A stretch of 64,000 nt of DNA, taken from contig NZ_JAJOZS010000012.1 of the NCBI RefSeq assembly GCF_021168555.1, positions 52,949-116,948 on the forward strand, written 5' to 3'. Of the stretch, positions 1 to 8,271 are shown piece after piece (position 1 is the stretch's first letter; every line of letters starts with the position of its first letter). A program made the translations under genes and the position numbers. The DNA comes from Stenotrophomonas sp. MMGLT7. Lineage in GTDB: Bacteria; Pseudomonadota; Gammaproteobacteria; Xanthomonadales; Xanthomonadaceae. The notes beneath the pieces are model-generated. The model saw only the letters and a program-made list of their open reading frames with translations, made no database searches and was not told the DNA's origin.

Positions 1-1003
1 ACTTCACCGCCGCCGGGTTGCCGGTGTTGATGAAGTAGCGCGCCAGCAGCGCCAGGTTGCGCTTGCCTTCGCCGCGCCAGACGGTCTGGTCGGCCATCGC
101 ATACCAGCCGACGCGGTCGCCGTCCTGGTCGGCCAGGGGCCTGCCGGTGAGGCCGGCCGAGTTGCCGTCGAGGTCGCGGTAGGGGTTCTTGCCGCCATCG
201 GTGTTGCGGTACACGCCGAGCCGGTAGGTGCGCGGCAGGCCCGGGTCGCCGGCCGCGCTCTGGTAGCCGACCTCGGCCGCCGAGAGCGTGCCGGTGCCGT
301 CGCGGAAGGAGAAGTCCAGTCCGTTCTTGCCGGCCAGGTTGAGGTCGTTGTCGTAGTCGAACGCGCCGGCCTGCAGGTACCAGCGCTTGCCGGCGCCGAC
401 GTCGTAGCGCACCAGCGCCGCCCACGACGAGTTCGGATAGGCGGTGACGCCCAGGTCGGTGATCGGGCCGTACGGGGTCAGGCAGATCGCGTTGCTCATG
501 AACACGCAGTTGAGCGGCGAATTGTTGAAGTAGCTGTTCAACGGCGCGCGGCCGACGATGACGCTCAGGCCGTTGTCGAAGGCGTGCTTGACGGTGAGCC
601 GGGTCAGGCGGCCGCCGGCCACCGGTCGCCAGGTCTGCTGCGGGCTGATCGAACTGCCGATCTTCTCGCGCGCCAGGTTGCGCCCGGCGAACCAGGCCGC
701 CTGCACGTCGACCTCGGTGCCGTGCAGGCCGAACAGCTTGTCCAGGTCGAGCCTGGACTGGGCCATGATCCAATACGATCCCTCCGTACCCTGCTCGACC
801 CCGCCCACCGGGTTGGAGGCGAGGTTGCCGACGAAGTCCAGGGTCAGGTCGATGCCGTCGCGCGGCTTGCCGCCCTTGGCGGGCTTGGCCGACGGCGTGG
901 CGGGGGCGGTCTGCGACGGCGCCTGCGCGCAGGCGGGCGCGGCGATGGCGCCGGCCAGTCCGCCCAGCAGCAGGGTCAGCGTGGAATGGGTGATGCGGGA
1001 CAC
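1..1003 (-). CDS. Carbohydrate-selective porin, OprB family (3' end cut by window edge)
   Basis: Outer-membrane beta-barrel porin; only the N-terminal 334 codons are present because the gene runs off the left edge. The frame opens at a GTG (1001-1003 on the reverse strand) preceded by GGAGG, followed by a signal peptide (hydrophobic LTLLLGGLAGAIAAPACA, cleavage near CAQA). The mature part has the OprB pattern: LDLDKLFGLHGTEV, then GRNLAREKIGS, then repeated amphipathic strands. OprB proteins pass sugars or small organic acids; the actual substrate is not visible. It lies on the same strand just downstream of dctA and the gal genes, so it may be the outer-membrane entry for that pathway's substrate. 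Family is fairly sure, substrate is inference. Confidence 0.8.
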   Translation of the reverse strand, partial: MSRITHSTLTLLLGGLAGAIAAPACAQAPSQTAPATPSAKPAKGGKPRDGIDLTLDFVGNLASNPVGGVEQGTEGSYWIMAQSRLDLDKLFGLHGTEVDVQAAWFAGRNLAREKIGSSISPQQTWRPVAGGRLTRLTVKHAFDNGLSVIVGRAPLNSYFNNSPLNCVFMSNAICLTPYGPITDLGVTAYPNSSWAALVRYDVGAGKRWYLQAGAFDYDNDLNLAGKNGLDFSFRDGTGTLSAAEVGYQSAAGDPGLPRTYRLGVYRNTDGGKNPYRDLDGNSAGLTGRPLADQDGDRVGWYAMADQTVWRGEGKRNLALLARYFINTGNPAAVK

Positions 1004-1051
1004 GAGGCCTCCAGTCCGGCCGGTCGCGGCCGGAACGTTGATCCGGATGCG

Positions 1052-1070
1052 CCCCCGGCATGGCCGGGGG
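1052..1070 (-). terminator. GC-rich hairpin between dctA and the porin gene
   Basis: Perfect 8-bp inverted repeat CCCCCGGC / GCCGGGGG with a 3-nt loop, immediately after the dctA stop. No T-run follows on the minus strand, so it may attenuate or protect mRNA ends rather than terminate fully. Confidence 0.35.
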
Positions 1071-1080
1071 TACGCGATGC

Positions 1081-2397
1081 TCAGGGCTGCGCGGCGGCGA
1101 CCAGGTAGCGGCGGCGCAGCGCGCGGTTGCCGATGTGCTCGGCGAGGGCGGCGTTGTCGAGCTTGCCTTCCCACTTGGCGATGACGATCGTGGCGATCGC
1201 GTTGCCCATCAGGTTCACGAAGGTCAGGCCCTCGGCCAGGATGCGGTGGATGCCGAGGATCAGCGCGATGCTGGCCACCGGGATGGTGCCGGTGGTGCCG
1301 AGCGTGGCGGCCAGCACCACGAACGCCGCCCCGGCCACGCCGGCCGCGCCCTTGGAGGTGAGCAGCAGCACCGTGACCAGCCCGATCTCGTGCCAGATCG
1401 TCAGCGGGGTGTTGGTGGCCTGGGCCAGGAACACCGCCACCGTGGTCAGGTACAGGCAGGTGCCGTCGAGGTTGAACGAATAGCCGGCCGGGATCACGAA
1501 GCCGACCACGCTCTCCTCGCAGCCGACCTTGCGCATCTTCAGGATCAGCCGCGGCAGCACCGTCTCGGTGGAGGTGGTGGCGGCGACGATCACGATCTCC
1601 TCGCGCAGGTAGCCCAGCAGCCGCACCAGGCTGACCCCGCACCACCAGCACACCGTGCCGAGCACCAGCGTGGTGAACAGCGCGCAGACCACGAAGAACT
1701 CCAGGATCAGCTCGCCCAGCGAGAGCAGCGAGCCGGCGCCGAACTGGCCGATGGTGAAGGCGATCGCGCCGAACGCGCCGATCGGGGCGAACCACATGAT
1801 GAAGCCGATCATCTTGAACAGCGCCTGCGAGGCGCTCTCGATCACGCGCATCACCGGCGCGGCGCGCTCGCCGATCGAGGCCAGCGCGATGCCGAACAGC
1901 ACCGAGACGAACAGCACCTGCAGCACGTGCGGCTCGACCAGCGCGCTGAGCAGGGTGGTCGGGATGATGTTCATCAGGTAGGCGACCATGCCCTGGTCGT
2001 GGGCGGCGTGCACGTAGCCCTCGATCGCGGCGGTGTCGATCCGGCTCGCGTCGATGTTCATGCCGGCGCCGGGCTGCCACAGGTTCACCGTCACCAGGCC
2101 GAACACCAGCGCGATGGTGGTGATGACCTCGAAGTACAGCAGCGACTTGAACGCGACCCGGCCGACGCTGCGCATGTCGTTCATGCCGGCGATGCCGTGC
2201 ACCACGGTGACGAAGATGATCGGGCCGATCATCATCCGGATCAGCTTGATGAAGGCGTCGCCGAACGGCTTCATCGTGGTGCCGATGTCCGGTGCCAGCC
2301 AGCCCAGCAGCACGCCGAGCAGCGTCCCCAGCAGGACCTGGAACCACAGTTGCCTGATGAAGCCGAAGCGGCCCGGCCGCTTCTCCTCGTTTGCCAT
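1081..2397 (-). CDS. dctA: Dicarboxylate:cation symporter (DctA, DAACS family)
   Basis: Inner-membrane secondary carrier of 438 aa, the usual length for C4-dicarboxylate transporters. Family marks are the TSTETVLP re-entrant loop (the serine-rich HP1 region), the GYSFNLDGTCLYL metal/substrate motif corresponding to NMDGT, and the SKGAAGVAGAAFVVLAATL segment. About eight hydrophobic helices are visible. The ATG follows a GGGAGGG ribosome site. Known members import succinate, fumarate, malate and sometimes orotate. Next to galD and galC it may import a tricarboxylate or dicarboxylate intermediate of aromatic decay, which is inference; gallate carriers known elsewhere are MFS proteins, not DAACS. 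Confidence 0.88.
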   Translation of the reverse strand: MANEEKRPGRFGFIRQLWFQVLLGTLLGVLLGWLAPDIGTTMKPFGDAFIKLIRMMIGPIIFVTVVHGIAGMNDMRSVGRVAFKSLLYFEVITTIALVFGLVTVNLWQPGAGMNIDASRIDTAAIEGYVHAAHDQGMVAYLMNIIPTTLLSALVEPHVLQVLFVSVLFGIALASIGERAAPVMRVIESASQALFKMIGFIMWFAPIGAFGAIAFTIGQFGAGSLLSLGELILEFFVVCALFTTLVLGTVCWWCGVSLVRLLGYLREEIVIVAATTSTETVLPRLILKMRKVGCEESVVGFVIPAGYSFNLDGTCLYLTTVAVFLAQATNTPLTIWHEIGLVTVLLLTSKGAAGVAGAAFVVLAATLGTTGTIPVASIALILGIHRILAEGLTFVNLMGNAIATIVIAKWEGKLDNAALAEHIGNRALRRRYLVAAAQP

Positions 2398-2444
2398 GCT
2401 CTACCCTCCCAGGAAGAAAAAAAGCGGAAACGGTGGCGCCGGAC

Positions 2445-3515
2445 TCAGCCGAACAGCATCCCGTCGAAGAGTTTTCTCGCGGTGCGCAGCACCGCGGCGC
2501 GGACCACCGCTCCGTGTTCGTCGAGCTCGATGACGCAGCCGGTCGCCCCGCTGGGGTGCTCGACGTCGATCTGCTGCCTGCGTCCTCCCGGCAGGCGCGC
2601 CAGTGCATGCGCCGGCGATCCCGGCAGCAGGCAGGCGGTGGCGACGCTGACCGCGCCGAGCACGCCGATCGAGGCGTGGCAGCGGTGCGGGATGAAGCTG
2701 CGGGTACTGATCGCGCCGCCCTCGCGCGGCGCCGCGACCAGGGTCATCTTGGGCACGGACGTGTCCGCCACCTCGCCCAGGTTCATCAGCGGTCCGGCCT
2801 GCAGGCGGATCGACTCCAGGCGCGCCTTCAGCGCCGTGTCGGCGTCGAGCGCGGCGCGGTCCTCGTAGCCGCTGATGCCCAGGTCCTGCGCGCGCATCAG
2901 CACGCACGGCATGCCGTTGTCGATCAGGGTGGCCTGCACGCCGTCGATCTGGTCGACGACGTTGCCGGTCGGCAGCAGCGCGCCGCAGGAGGAACCGGCG
3001 ATGTCGGCGAAGGCGAGCGGGATCGGCGCTGCCGAGCCGGGCACGCCGTCGATGTGCGCGGCGCCGGCGTAGTCGACCCGGCCGCCCGGGGTGCGCACCG
3101 TGGCGACGGCGAGCTTGCCGGTGTTGACCATGAAGATCCGCACCTCGGTCTCGCCGTCGCCGGCAGCCACCAGCCCGCGCTCGATCGCGAACGGGCCGAC
3201 CCCGGCCAGCATGTTGCCGCAGTTCTGCGCGTCGCTGACCAGCGCCTGGTCGACGTAGACCTGCAGGAACAGGTAGTCCACGTCGGCATCCTCGCGCGCC
3301 GAGGCCGAGACCACCGCGACCTTGGAGGCCAGCGGGTCGGCGCCGCCCATGCCGTCGATCTGGCGCGGGTCCGGCGAGCCGTAGGCGCGCAGCAGGAAGG
3401 CATCGCGCGCGGCGGCGGCGGCCGGCAGTTCGTCGGCCAGGAAGAACCCGCCCTTGGAGGTGCCGCCGCGCATCCACATCGCGCGCACGCCGCCGGCCGG
3501 CGCCAGGTCAGACAT
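2445..3515 (-). CDS. galD: 4-oxalomesaconate tautomerase (PrpF-like fold)
   Basis: 356-aa protein of the PrpF/DapF-like isomerase superfamily. It begins with the characteristic [13 protein letters not shown], has the [17 protein letters not shown] catalytic segment (the cysteine serves in proton transfer in this fold) and [12 protein letters not shown], then [17 protein letters not shown] near the C-terminus. GalD converts the keto and enol forms of 4-oxalomesaconate after ring cleavage of gallate or 4-carboxy-2-hydroxymuconate formation. The assignment over PrpF (aconitate isomerase) rests mainly on the 8-bp overlap with the CHA aldolase gene upstream. No gallate dioxygenase or hydratase gene lies in this window; they may be beyond the left edge. 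Confidence 0.82.
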   Translation of the reverse strand: MSDLAPAGGVRAMWMRGGTSKGGFFLADELPAAAAARDAFLLRAYGSPDPRQIDGMGGADPLASKVAVVSASAREDADVDYLFLQVYVDQALVSDAQNCGNMLAGVGPFAIERGLVAAGDGETEVRIFMVNTGKLAVATVRTPGGRVDYAGAAHIDGVPGSAAPIPLAFADIAGSSCGALLPTGNVVDQIDGVQATLIDNGMPCVLMRAQDLGISGYEDRAALDADTALKARLESIRLQAGPLMNLGEVADTSVPKMTLVAAPREGGAISTRSFIPHRCHASIGVLGAVSVATACLLPGSPAHALARLPGGRRQQIDVEHPSGATGCVIELDEHGAVVRAAVLRTARKLFDGMLFG

Positions 3516-4179
3516 ACTTCAGGCCCTTCTCGGCCAGGCGCTCGCGCATCTTGTAGATGTCCAGGCCGAGTTCGCCGCGCGCCAGCCGCTCGCGCTTGTC
3601 GGCCTCGCGTGCCTCGCGCGCCTGCGCCTCGGACAGCACGCGCTCGGCCTCGGCACGCGCCACCACGCACACGCCGTCGTCGTCGGCGACCACCACGTCG
3701 CCCGGGTTCACCAGCGCGCCGGCGCATACCAGCGGCACGTTGACCGAGCCCAGGGTCTCCTTGACCGTGCCCTGGGCATGGATGGCGCGGCTCCACGCCG
3801 GGAAGCCCATCGCGGTGAGCTCGCGCACGTCGCGCACGCCGGCATCGATGACGAGCCCGGCGCAGCCGCGCGCCTGCGCCGAGGTCGCCAGCAGGTCGCC
3901 GAAGTAGCCGTCGGTGCACTCGCTGGTGGGGGCGACGACCAGCAGGTCGCCCGGGCGCAGCTGCTCGATCGCCACGTGCATCATCCAGTTGTCGCCGGGC
4001 GGCAGCGACACCGTCACCGCGCTGCCGGCGATGCGCGCGCCGGCGTAGATCGGCCGCAGCCGGTGGTGCATCAGGCCACGCCGGCCCTGCGCCTCGTGCA
4101 CGGTGGCCACGCCAGCGGCGGCCAGGCCATCGACCACCCTGGCCTCCGCGCGCTCGAACCGGGTCACTACCGTTGCCAT
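3508..4179 (-). CDS. galC: 4-carboxy-4-hydroxy-2-oxoadipate aldolase / oxaloacetate decarboxylase
   Basis: RraA-like class II aldolase that splits CHA to pyruvate and oxaloacetate and can decarboxylate oxaloacetate. The [15 protein letters not shown] start, the phosphate/pyruvate loop around [19 protein letters not shown], and the metal-site segment [25 protein letters not shown] are typical. The chosen ATG at 4179 gives 223 aa in line with the family; an in-frame ATG at 4194 is also possible, and longer frames upstream overlap the likely promoter. The gene overlaps galD by 8 bp, so the two are surely cotranscribed. A LysR gene is divergent 104 bp away. Confidence 0.85.
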   Translation of the reverse strand: MATVVTRFERAEARVVDGLAAAGVATVHEAQGRRGLMHHRLRPIYAGARIAGSAVTVSLPPGDNWMMHVAIEQLRPGDLLVVAPTSECTDGYFGDLLATSAQARGCAGLVIDAGVRDVRELTAMGFPAWSRAIHAQGTVKETLGSVNVPLVCAGALVNPGDVVVADDDGVCVVARAEAERVLSEAQAREAREADKRERLARGELGLDIYKMRERLAEKGLKYV

Positions 4180-4257
4180 TCGTCCATCCACCATGTGAAG
4201 AGATGGCCGAGTGTGTGCGCATGCGAAGCAATGCCTCAAGATGGTTTTTCGATACGT

Positions 4258-4277
4258 CCATTGCATATGGTTATAGT
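4258..4277 (+). promoter_or_regulatory. Palindrome and -10 box for the divergent LysR gene
   Basis: CCAT-N5-ATGG dyad at 4258-4270 runs into a TATAGT -10 box at 4272-4277; the LysR ATG is 6 nt further on, so the mRNA is probably leaderless. The dyad between gal genes and LysR is a candidate autoregulatory site. Confidence 0.5.
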
Positions 4278-4283
4278 TGGTAG

Positions 4284-5543
4284 ATGAGCCGAGAGCCCGA
4301 GCTGAACCTGAGGCACCTGCACGCGGCGGCGGTGGTGGCGTCGATGGGCGGCATCAGCGTCGCCGCACCGCAGGTGAACCTGTCCCAGCCGGCGCTGACC
4401 CAGGCGATCGCACGGCTGGAAGCGCAACTGGGCCAGCCCCTGTTCGAACGCCAGCCCGGCGGCATGGCGCCGACCGAGGCGGCGCGGCTGCTGGTGCCGC
4501 GGATCGAGCGCACGCTGGCCTACCTGGCGCGGGGCGTGCAGGTGGCGCGTCGCTCGCTGAGGTTGCCGGCGCTGCCGGCATTGGAACGGCGGATCGGCCT
4601 GGGCCAGCTGCGCGCGCTGGTGGCGGTCGACGCGGCCGGCAACTACTCGCTGGCGGCGGCGCGTGCCGGCGTGTCGCAGCCGGCGATCTACCGTGCGGTG
4701 CACGAACTGTCCGAGCTGATCGGCGCGCCGCTGACGGTACGGCGCGGCAAGACCGTGCAGTCGACGCTGGCGGCCACGCGCATGCTGCGCTTCGTGCGAC
4801 TGGCGCTGTCGGAGCTGGCGGCCGGCCTGGACGAACTGGCGGCGCTGCGCTCCAAGGACGCCGGGCGGGTGACCCTCGGCGCGCTGCCGCTGGCGCGCGC
4901 GATCCTGCTGCCGCAGGTGCTGGCGCGCTTCGCCCGTGCCCACCCCGGCGCCACCGTCAACGTGGTCGAGGGACCGTACGCGGAAATGCTGGCGCACCTG
5001 CGCGAGGGCGGGCTGGACCTGCTGGTGGGGGCGCTGCGCGACCCGGCGCCGGTCAACGACGTGGTGCAGACCGGCCTGTTCGACGACGACCCGGTGATCG
5101 TGGGGCGGGTCGGCCACCCGCTGCTGCGCGAGCCGGGCTTCGGGTTCCCGCGCCTGCTCGACTATCCCTGGGTGGTCGCCGCCGTCGGCGCGCCGGTGCG
5201 CGCGCGCTGGGAGCGGATGTTCCGCGACCAGGGCCTGGAGCCGCCGAGGCTGCGGATCGAGTGCGGCTCGGTACTGATCATCCGCGGGCTGCTGCTGGAG
5301 GACGACTGGCTCACGCTGATGTCGCGCGACCAGTTCCTGTTCGAGCACCGTGCCGGCCTGCTGTGCGAGATCGGCGCGGCCGGGGCGGGCGTGCGCCGCC
5401 GCATCGGCATGACCACCCGCGCCGACTGGCGCCCGACGCGGCTGCAGTCGGCGTTCGTGGAGACCTTCCGCGCAGTCTGCGCCGAGCGTGGCGGGGCGCA
5501 GGTGTCCGGCTGGCCGTTCCGCCATGCCGCGCCCGGCGCCTGA
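4284..5543 (+). CDS. LysR-type regulator with two tandem winged-helix domains
   Basis: 419 aa, about 110 residues longer than a normal LysR protein. Residues 9-67 form one LysR-type helix-turn-helix ([24 protein letters not shown]) and residues 107-162 form a second ([25 protein letters not shown]); the substrate-binding domain occupies roughly 190-400. Placed divergently from galC-galD-dctA-porin, it most likely controls that operon in response to a pathway acid. The double DNA-binding arrangement suggests recognition of longer or paired sites. There is no ribosome site; ATG follows a -10 box by 6 nt. Confidence 0.85.
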   Translation: MSREPELNLRHLHAAAVVASMGGISVAAPQVNLSQPALTQAIARLEAQLGQPLFERQPGGMAPTEAARLLVPRIERTLAYLARGVQVARRSLRLPALPALERRIGLGQLRALVAVDAAGNYSLAAARAGVSQPAIYRAVHELSELIGAPLTVRRGKTVQSTLAATRMLRFVRLALSELAAGLDELAALRSKDAGRVTLGALPLARAILLPQVLARFARAHPGATVNVVEGPYAEMLAHLREGGLDLLVGALRDPAPVNDVVQTGLFDDDPVIVGRVGHPLLREPGFGFPRLLDYPWVVAAVGAPVRARWERMFRDQGLEPPRLRIECGSVLIIRGLLLEDDWLTLMSRDQFLFEHRAGLLCEIGAAGAGVRRRIGMTTRADWRPTRLQSAFVETFRAVCAERGGAQVSGWPFRHAAPGA

Positions 5544-5609
5544 ACGCGCCTGCTTGCGTTTGCGGCGCACTTCAGCAGAATCGGGCGGACCGTCTCGATA
5601 GGGAATTCA

Positions 5610-7028
5610 ATGCTGCCCGACTGGTGGGAGGGGACCTGGCTGCTGGCGCTGGACTGGCTGATCCGCCTGGCCGCGCTGTGCTGGATCCCCTCGCGCACCA
5701 CGCCCGGGGCGGCGCGCAGCTGGCTGCTGCTGATCGGCTTCGTGCCGCTGCTCGGGCTGCCGCTGTACCTGCTGTTCGGCCATCCCTGGCTCTCGCGCGA
5801 GCGCGTGGTGCGACAGACCCAGGCCTCGCAGGTGATCCGCGAGCAGCAGGCGCCGCTCGGGGGACTGCGCTGGACGCCGACCCCGGGGACCAGCGCGGCG
5901 GAGATGGTGCCGCTGGTGGAGAACCAGGGCGACTTCATGCCCACCCGCGGCAACGCGGTGGAATTGATGGACGACTACACCACCTCGCTGCGCGCGCTGA
6001 TCGACGACATCGACGGCGCGCAGAAGCGGGTGCACCTGCTGTACTACCTGATGTTCGACGACGAGGTCGGCGACGCGGTGGCGGCCGCGCTGGAACGGGC
6101 CGTGGCGCGCGGCGTGCGCTGCCGGCTGCTGCTCGACGCGGTGGGGGCCAAGCGCGGCCTGCGCCGCTACCGCAAACGCCTGCTGGCGGCCGGGGTGGAC
6201 GTGCAGGCGCTGCTGCCGGGCGGCCTGCGCTGGCGCCGCAGCGGCCGCATGGACCTGCGCAACCACCGCAAGGTGGCGGTGATCGACAACCGCGTGGCCT
6301 ACGTCGGCTCGCAGAACCTGGCGCTGCCGGGCTTCGTCGACCACTGTCCCAACCGCGAGCTGGTCGCGCGCGTGCGCGGGCCGGCGGTCAACCACCTGGA
6401 GGCGGTGTTCGCCAGCGACTGGTTCATCGAGACCGGGCAGCGGCTGGTGGTGCTGCCCGATGCGCAGGTATGCGAGCAGGACGTGGCCGCGCAGCTGGTG
6501 CCCAGCGGCCCGGCGTATCCGTTCGAGAACGCGCGCGACGCGGTCAACGCGCTGATCCACCTGGCGCGCGAGCGCATCGTCATGGTCACCCCGTACTTCG
6601 TGCCCGACGAGGCCACGCTCAGCGCGCTGCGCATCGCCGCGGTATCGGGCGTGGACGTGCAGCTGATCCTGTCGGCGAGCAACAACAAGGCGGTCACCGC
6701 CTGGGCGCAGGAGGCCTACTACGAGGAGCTGCTGCGCTGCGGGGTCAAGATCGCGCTGTACCGGCCGCACTTCCTGCACGCCAAGCACCTGAGCGTGGAC
6801 GACGACATCGCCCTGGTCGGTTCGATCAACCTGGACATCCGCTCGTTCGCGCTGAACGCGGAGATCGGCATGCTCTGCTACGACGCCGGCGTGGTGGCGC
6901 GCATGCGCCAGATCGAGGCCGCCTACCTGGCCGATTCGCACCACGTGCTGGCGGAGACGTGGCGCCAGCGGCCGGCCTGGCACCGCGTTCGCGAGGGCAT
7001 CGCGCGGCTGGCCGATGCGCTGATGTAG
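5610..7028 (+). CDS. Cardiolipin synthase (phospholipase D superfamily)
   Basis: 472-aa membrane enzyme that condenses two phosphatidylglycerol molecules to cardiolipin. Two N-terminal hydrophobic segments (about residues 7-25 and 36-58) are followed by two PLD catalytic motifs: NHRKVAVIDNRVAYVGSQN near residue 217 and LHAKHLSVDDDIALVGSINLD near residue 390. Length and domain order match ClsA-type enzymes. The ATG is preceded by a GATAGGGAA purine stretch. It stands alone between a LysR gene and a convergent flavin-reductase-like gene, 4 bp from the latter's stop. Confidence 0.9.
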   Translation: MLPDWWEGTWLLALDWLIRLAALCWIPSRTTPGAARSWLLLIGFVPLLGLPLYLLFGHPWLSRERVVRQTQASQVIREQQAPLGGLRWTPTPGTSAAEMVPLVENQGDFMPTRGNAVELMDDYTTSLRALIDDIDGAQKRVHLLYYLMFDDEVGDAVAAALERAVARGVRCRLLLDAVGAKRGLRRYRKRLLAAGVDVQALLPGGLRWRRSGRMDLRNHRKVAVIDNRVAYVGSQNLALPGFVDHCPNRELVARVRGPAVNHLEAVFASDWFIETGQRLVVLPDAQVCEQDVAAQLVPSGPAYPFENARDAVNALIHLARERIVMVTPYFVPDEATLSALRIAAVSGVDVQLILSASNNKAVTAWAQEAYYEELLRCGVKIALYRPHFLHAKHLSVDDDIALVGSINLDIRSFALNAEIGMLCYDAGVVARMRQIEAAYLADSHHVLAETWRQRPAWHRVREGIARLADALM

Positions 7029-7032
7029 CCGC

Positions 7033-7653
7033 TCATGCCTCGGCGCGGAAATTGCGCGCGACCGGCTCCCCGCTGCCCACGTAGTGGCGGAACACGTAGA
7101 ACAGCGGCCGCCAGCCGTGCACGTCGATGTGATCGGTGCCGCCGATCGTGATCGTTTCGTGGGCGTGCACGCAGCGCACCTCGCACTCGGCGATGGCGAA
7201 GCCCTGGTCGGTCCCGCCGTGGGGCGCGTGCATGGCCAGCAGGCCAGCCTCGACCTGGAGCGGGCATTCGGCGATGGCCGGCGCGGCGACCTCGGCCGAT
7301 GCCACCGGCGTGAATCCGGCCATCGCGAACTTGTCCTGCACGTGCAGGTAGCCCATGTCGCGCTTGGCCTCCGGTACCGGGGAACGGCCGGTGGCGCGCG
7401 CGATCGCTTCGACCCTGGCGGCCTGCCCGGCCGAGGGGAAGTTCAGCACGCACTCGCCGCGCGCGGCCAGGTTCGCCGTGCCCTGGCCGTCCGTGCCCAG
7501 GCCCAGCACGACGCGCCGCCCCAGCGACCAGAACGAGGACAGCGGGCTGATGTTGGCGCTGCCGTCGGGATTCACGGTGGTCATCAGCACCACCGGCGTG
7601 CCGGGGTAGAGCACCGAGGGACTGATCCTGCGGCGCAGGGGGGGAAGCTTCAT
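7033..7653 (-). CDS. Flavin reductase-like (DIM6/NTAB) domain protein
   Basis: 206-aa FMN-binding split-barrel protein. The opening RISPSVLYPGTPVVLMTTVNPDGSANISPLSSFWSLGRRVVLGLG is the classic FMN-binding start of this family, and GTANLAARGECVLNFPS follows. These proteins reduce flavin or act as small flavoprotein oxidoreductases; the substrate is unknown. A frame extension to 7746 lacks family similarity, so the ATG at 7653 was chosen. It is convergent with the cardiolipin synthase gene, and upstream lies the remnant of an ArsR regulator in divergent orientation, perhaps its former regulator. Confidence 0.8.
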   Translation of the reverse strand: MKLPPLRRRISPSVLYPGTPVVLMTTVNPDGSANISPLSSFWSLGRRVVLGLGTDGQGTANLAARGECVLNFPSAGQAARVEAIARATGRSPVPEAKRDMGYLHVQDKFAMAGFTPVASAEVAAPAIAECPLQVEAGLLAMHAPHGGTDQGFAIAECEVRCVHAHETITIGGTDHIDVHGWRPLFYVFRHYVGSGEPVARNFRAEA

Positions 7654-7760
7654 GCGGGAGTCTCGGTCCGGAACGCGGTGCCGGATTCTGCGTGGCCGCG
7701 CGCGCGATTGCTTCGGGCTGGATCGAAGTGTTTGCGGCGACGCCATGCCCAGATCTCCGC

Positions 7761-8110
7761 ATGACCCTTGCCCCGGCCGCGCTCACCGGCATCGGCGTGG
7801 TCGCTGGCGACCACGCCCGTGCGGCGATGCTGCTGGCGCTGATGGACGGACGTGCCTATGCCGCCTCCGGACTTGTCCGGGTCGCCACGGCCGCCCTGCA
7901 GACGGCCAACTCGCACCTGCGCGGGCTGGGCGATGCCGGCCTGGTCGCGGTCCAGAGGGATGCCAGCGCTACCATCGCCTGGCATCGACGCAGGTAGCGG
8001 AGATGCAGGAGGCATCATGCGCTGGCCGGCCAGGCGCCGCCGCGAAAGCTTCGCAGCAGCACGGCCGGGTAGGCGAAGCGTACCGGGGACATGGCTGCTC
8101 GAGTGATGGC
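7761..8110 (+). pseudogene. Decayed ArsR-family regulator
   Basis: An open frame from ATG 7761 encodes about 78 residues that look like an ArsR N-terminus: GDHARAAMLLALMDGRAYAASGLVRVATAALQTANSHLRGLGDAGLVAVQRD. The expected wing and C-terminal domain are lost at a stop at 7995-7997. In another frame at roughly 8035-8100 a trace reading RRRESF, followed by poorly aligned residues, resembles the RRxSF start of the ArsR C-terminal signature in this subfamily and ends at a stop. I read this as truncation plus frameshift decay. The end coordinate is approximate. Confidence 0.5.
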
Positions 8111-8258
8111 GCCAGCGCCCGGCCTGGCGCCGCAGCTGCCACGGCATTGCACGGGTAGCCGATGTGACGGCCGCCCGGCCTCCGCGCAGTCATTCGGCGT
8201 AGGCCGCTCTTACGAAGGATGGGGCCCGGCTTGTCCCAGGGCGTCGCAGGCCATCGCC

Positions 8259-8264
8259 TACAAT
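8259..8264 (+). promoter_or_regulatory. -10 box of a leaderless gene
   Basis: TACAAT lies 7 nt before the ATG at 8272, so transcription should start at or next to the start codon. No Shine-Dalgarno sequence is present. Confidence 0.5.
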
Positions 8265-8271
8265 CGGCCGG

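Noticed and set aside
1052..1070. Strong intrinsic terminator
   Set aside because: The stem is strong but no T-run follows in the dctA direction, so it is listed only with low confidence.
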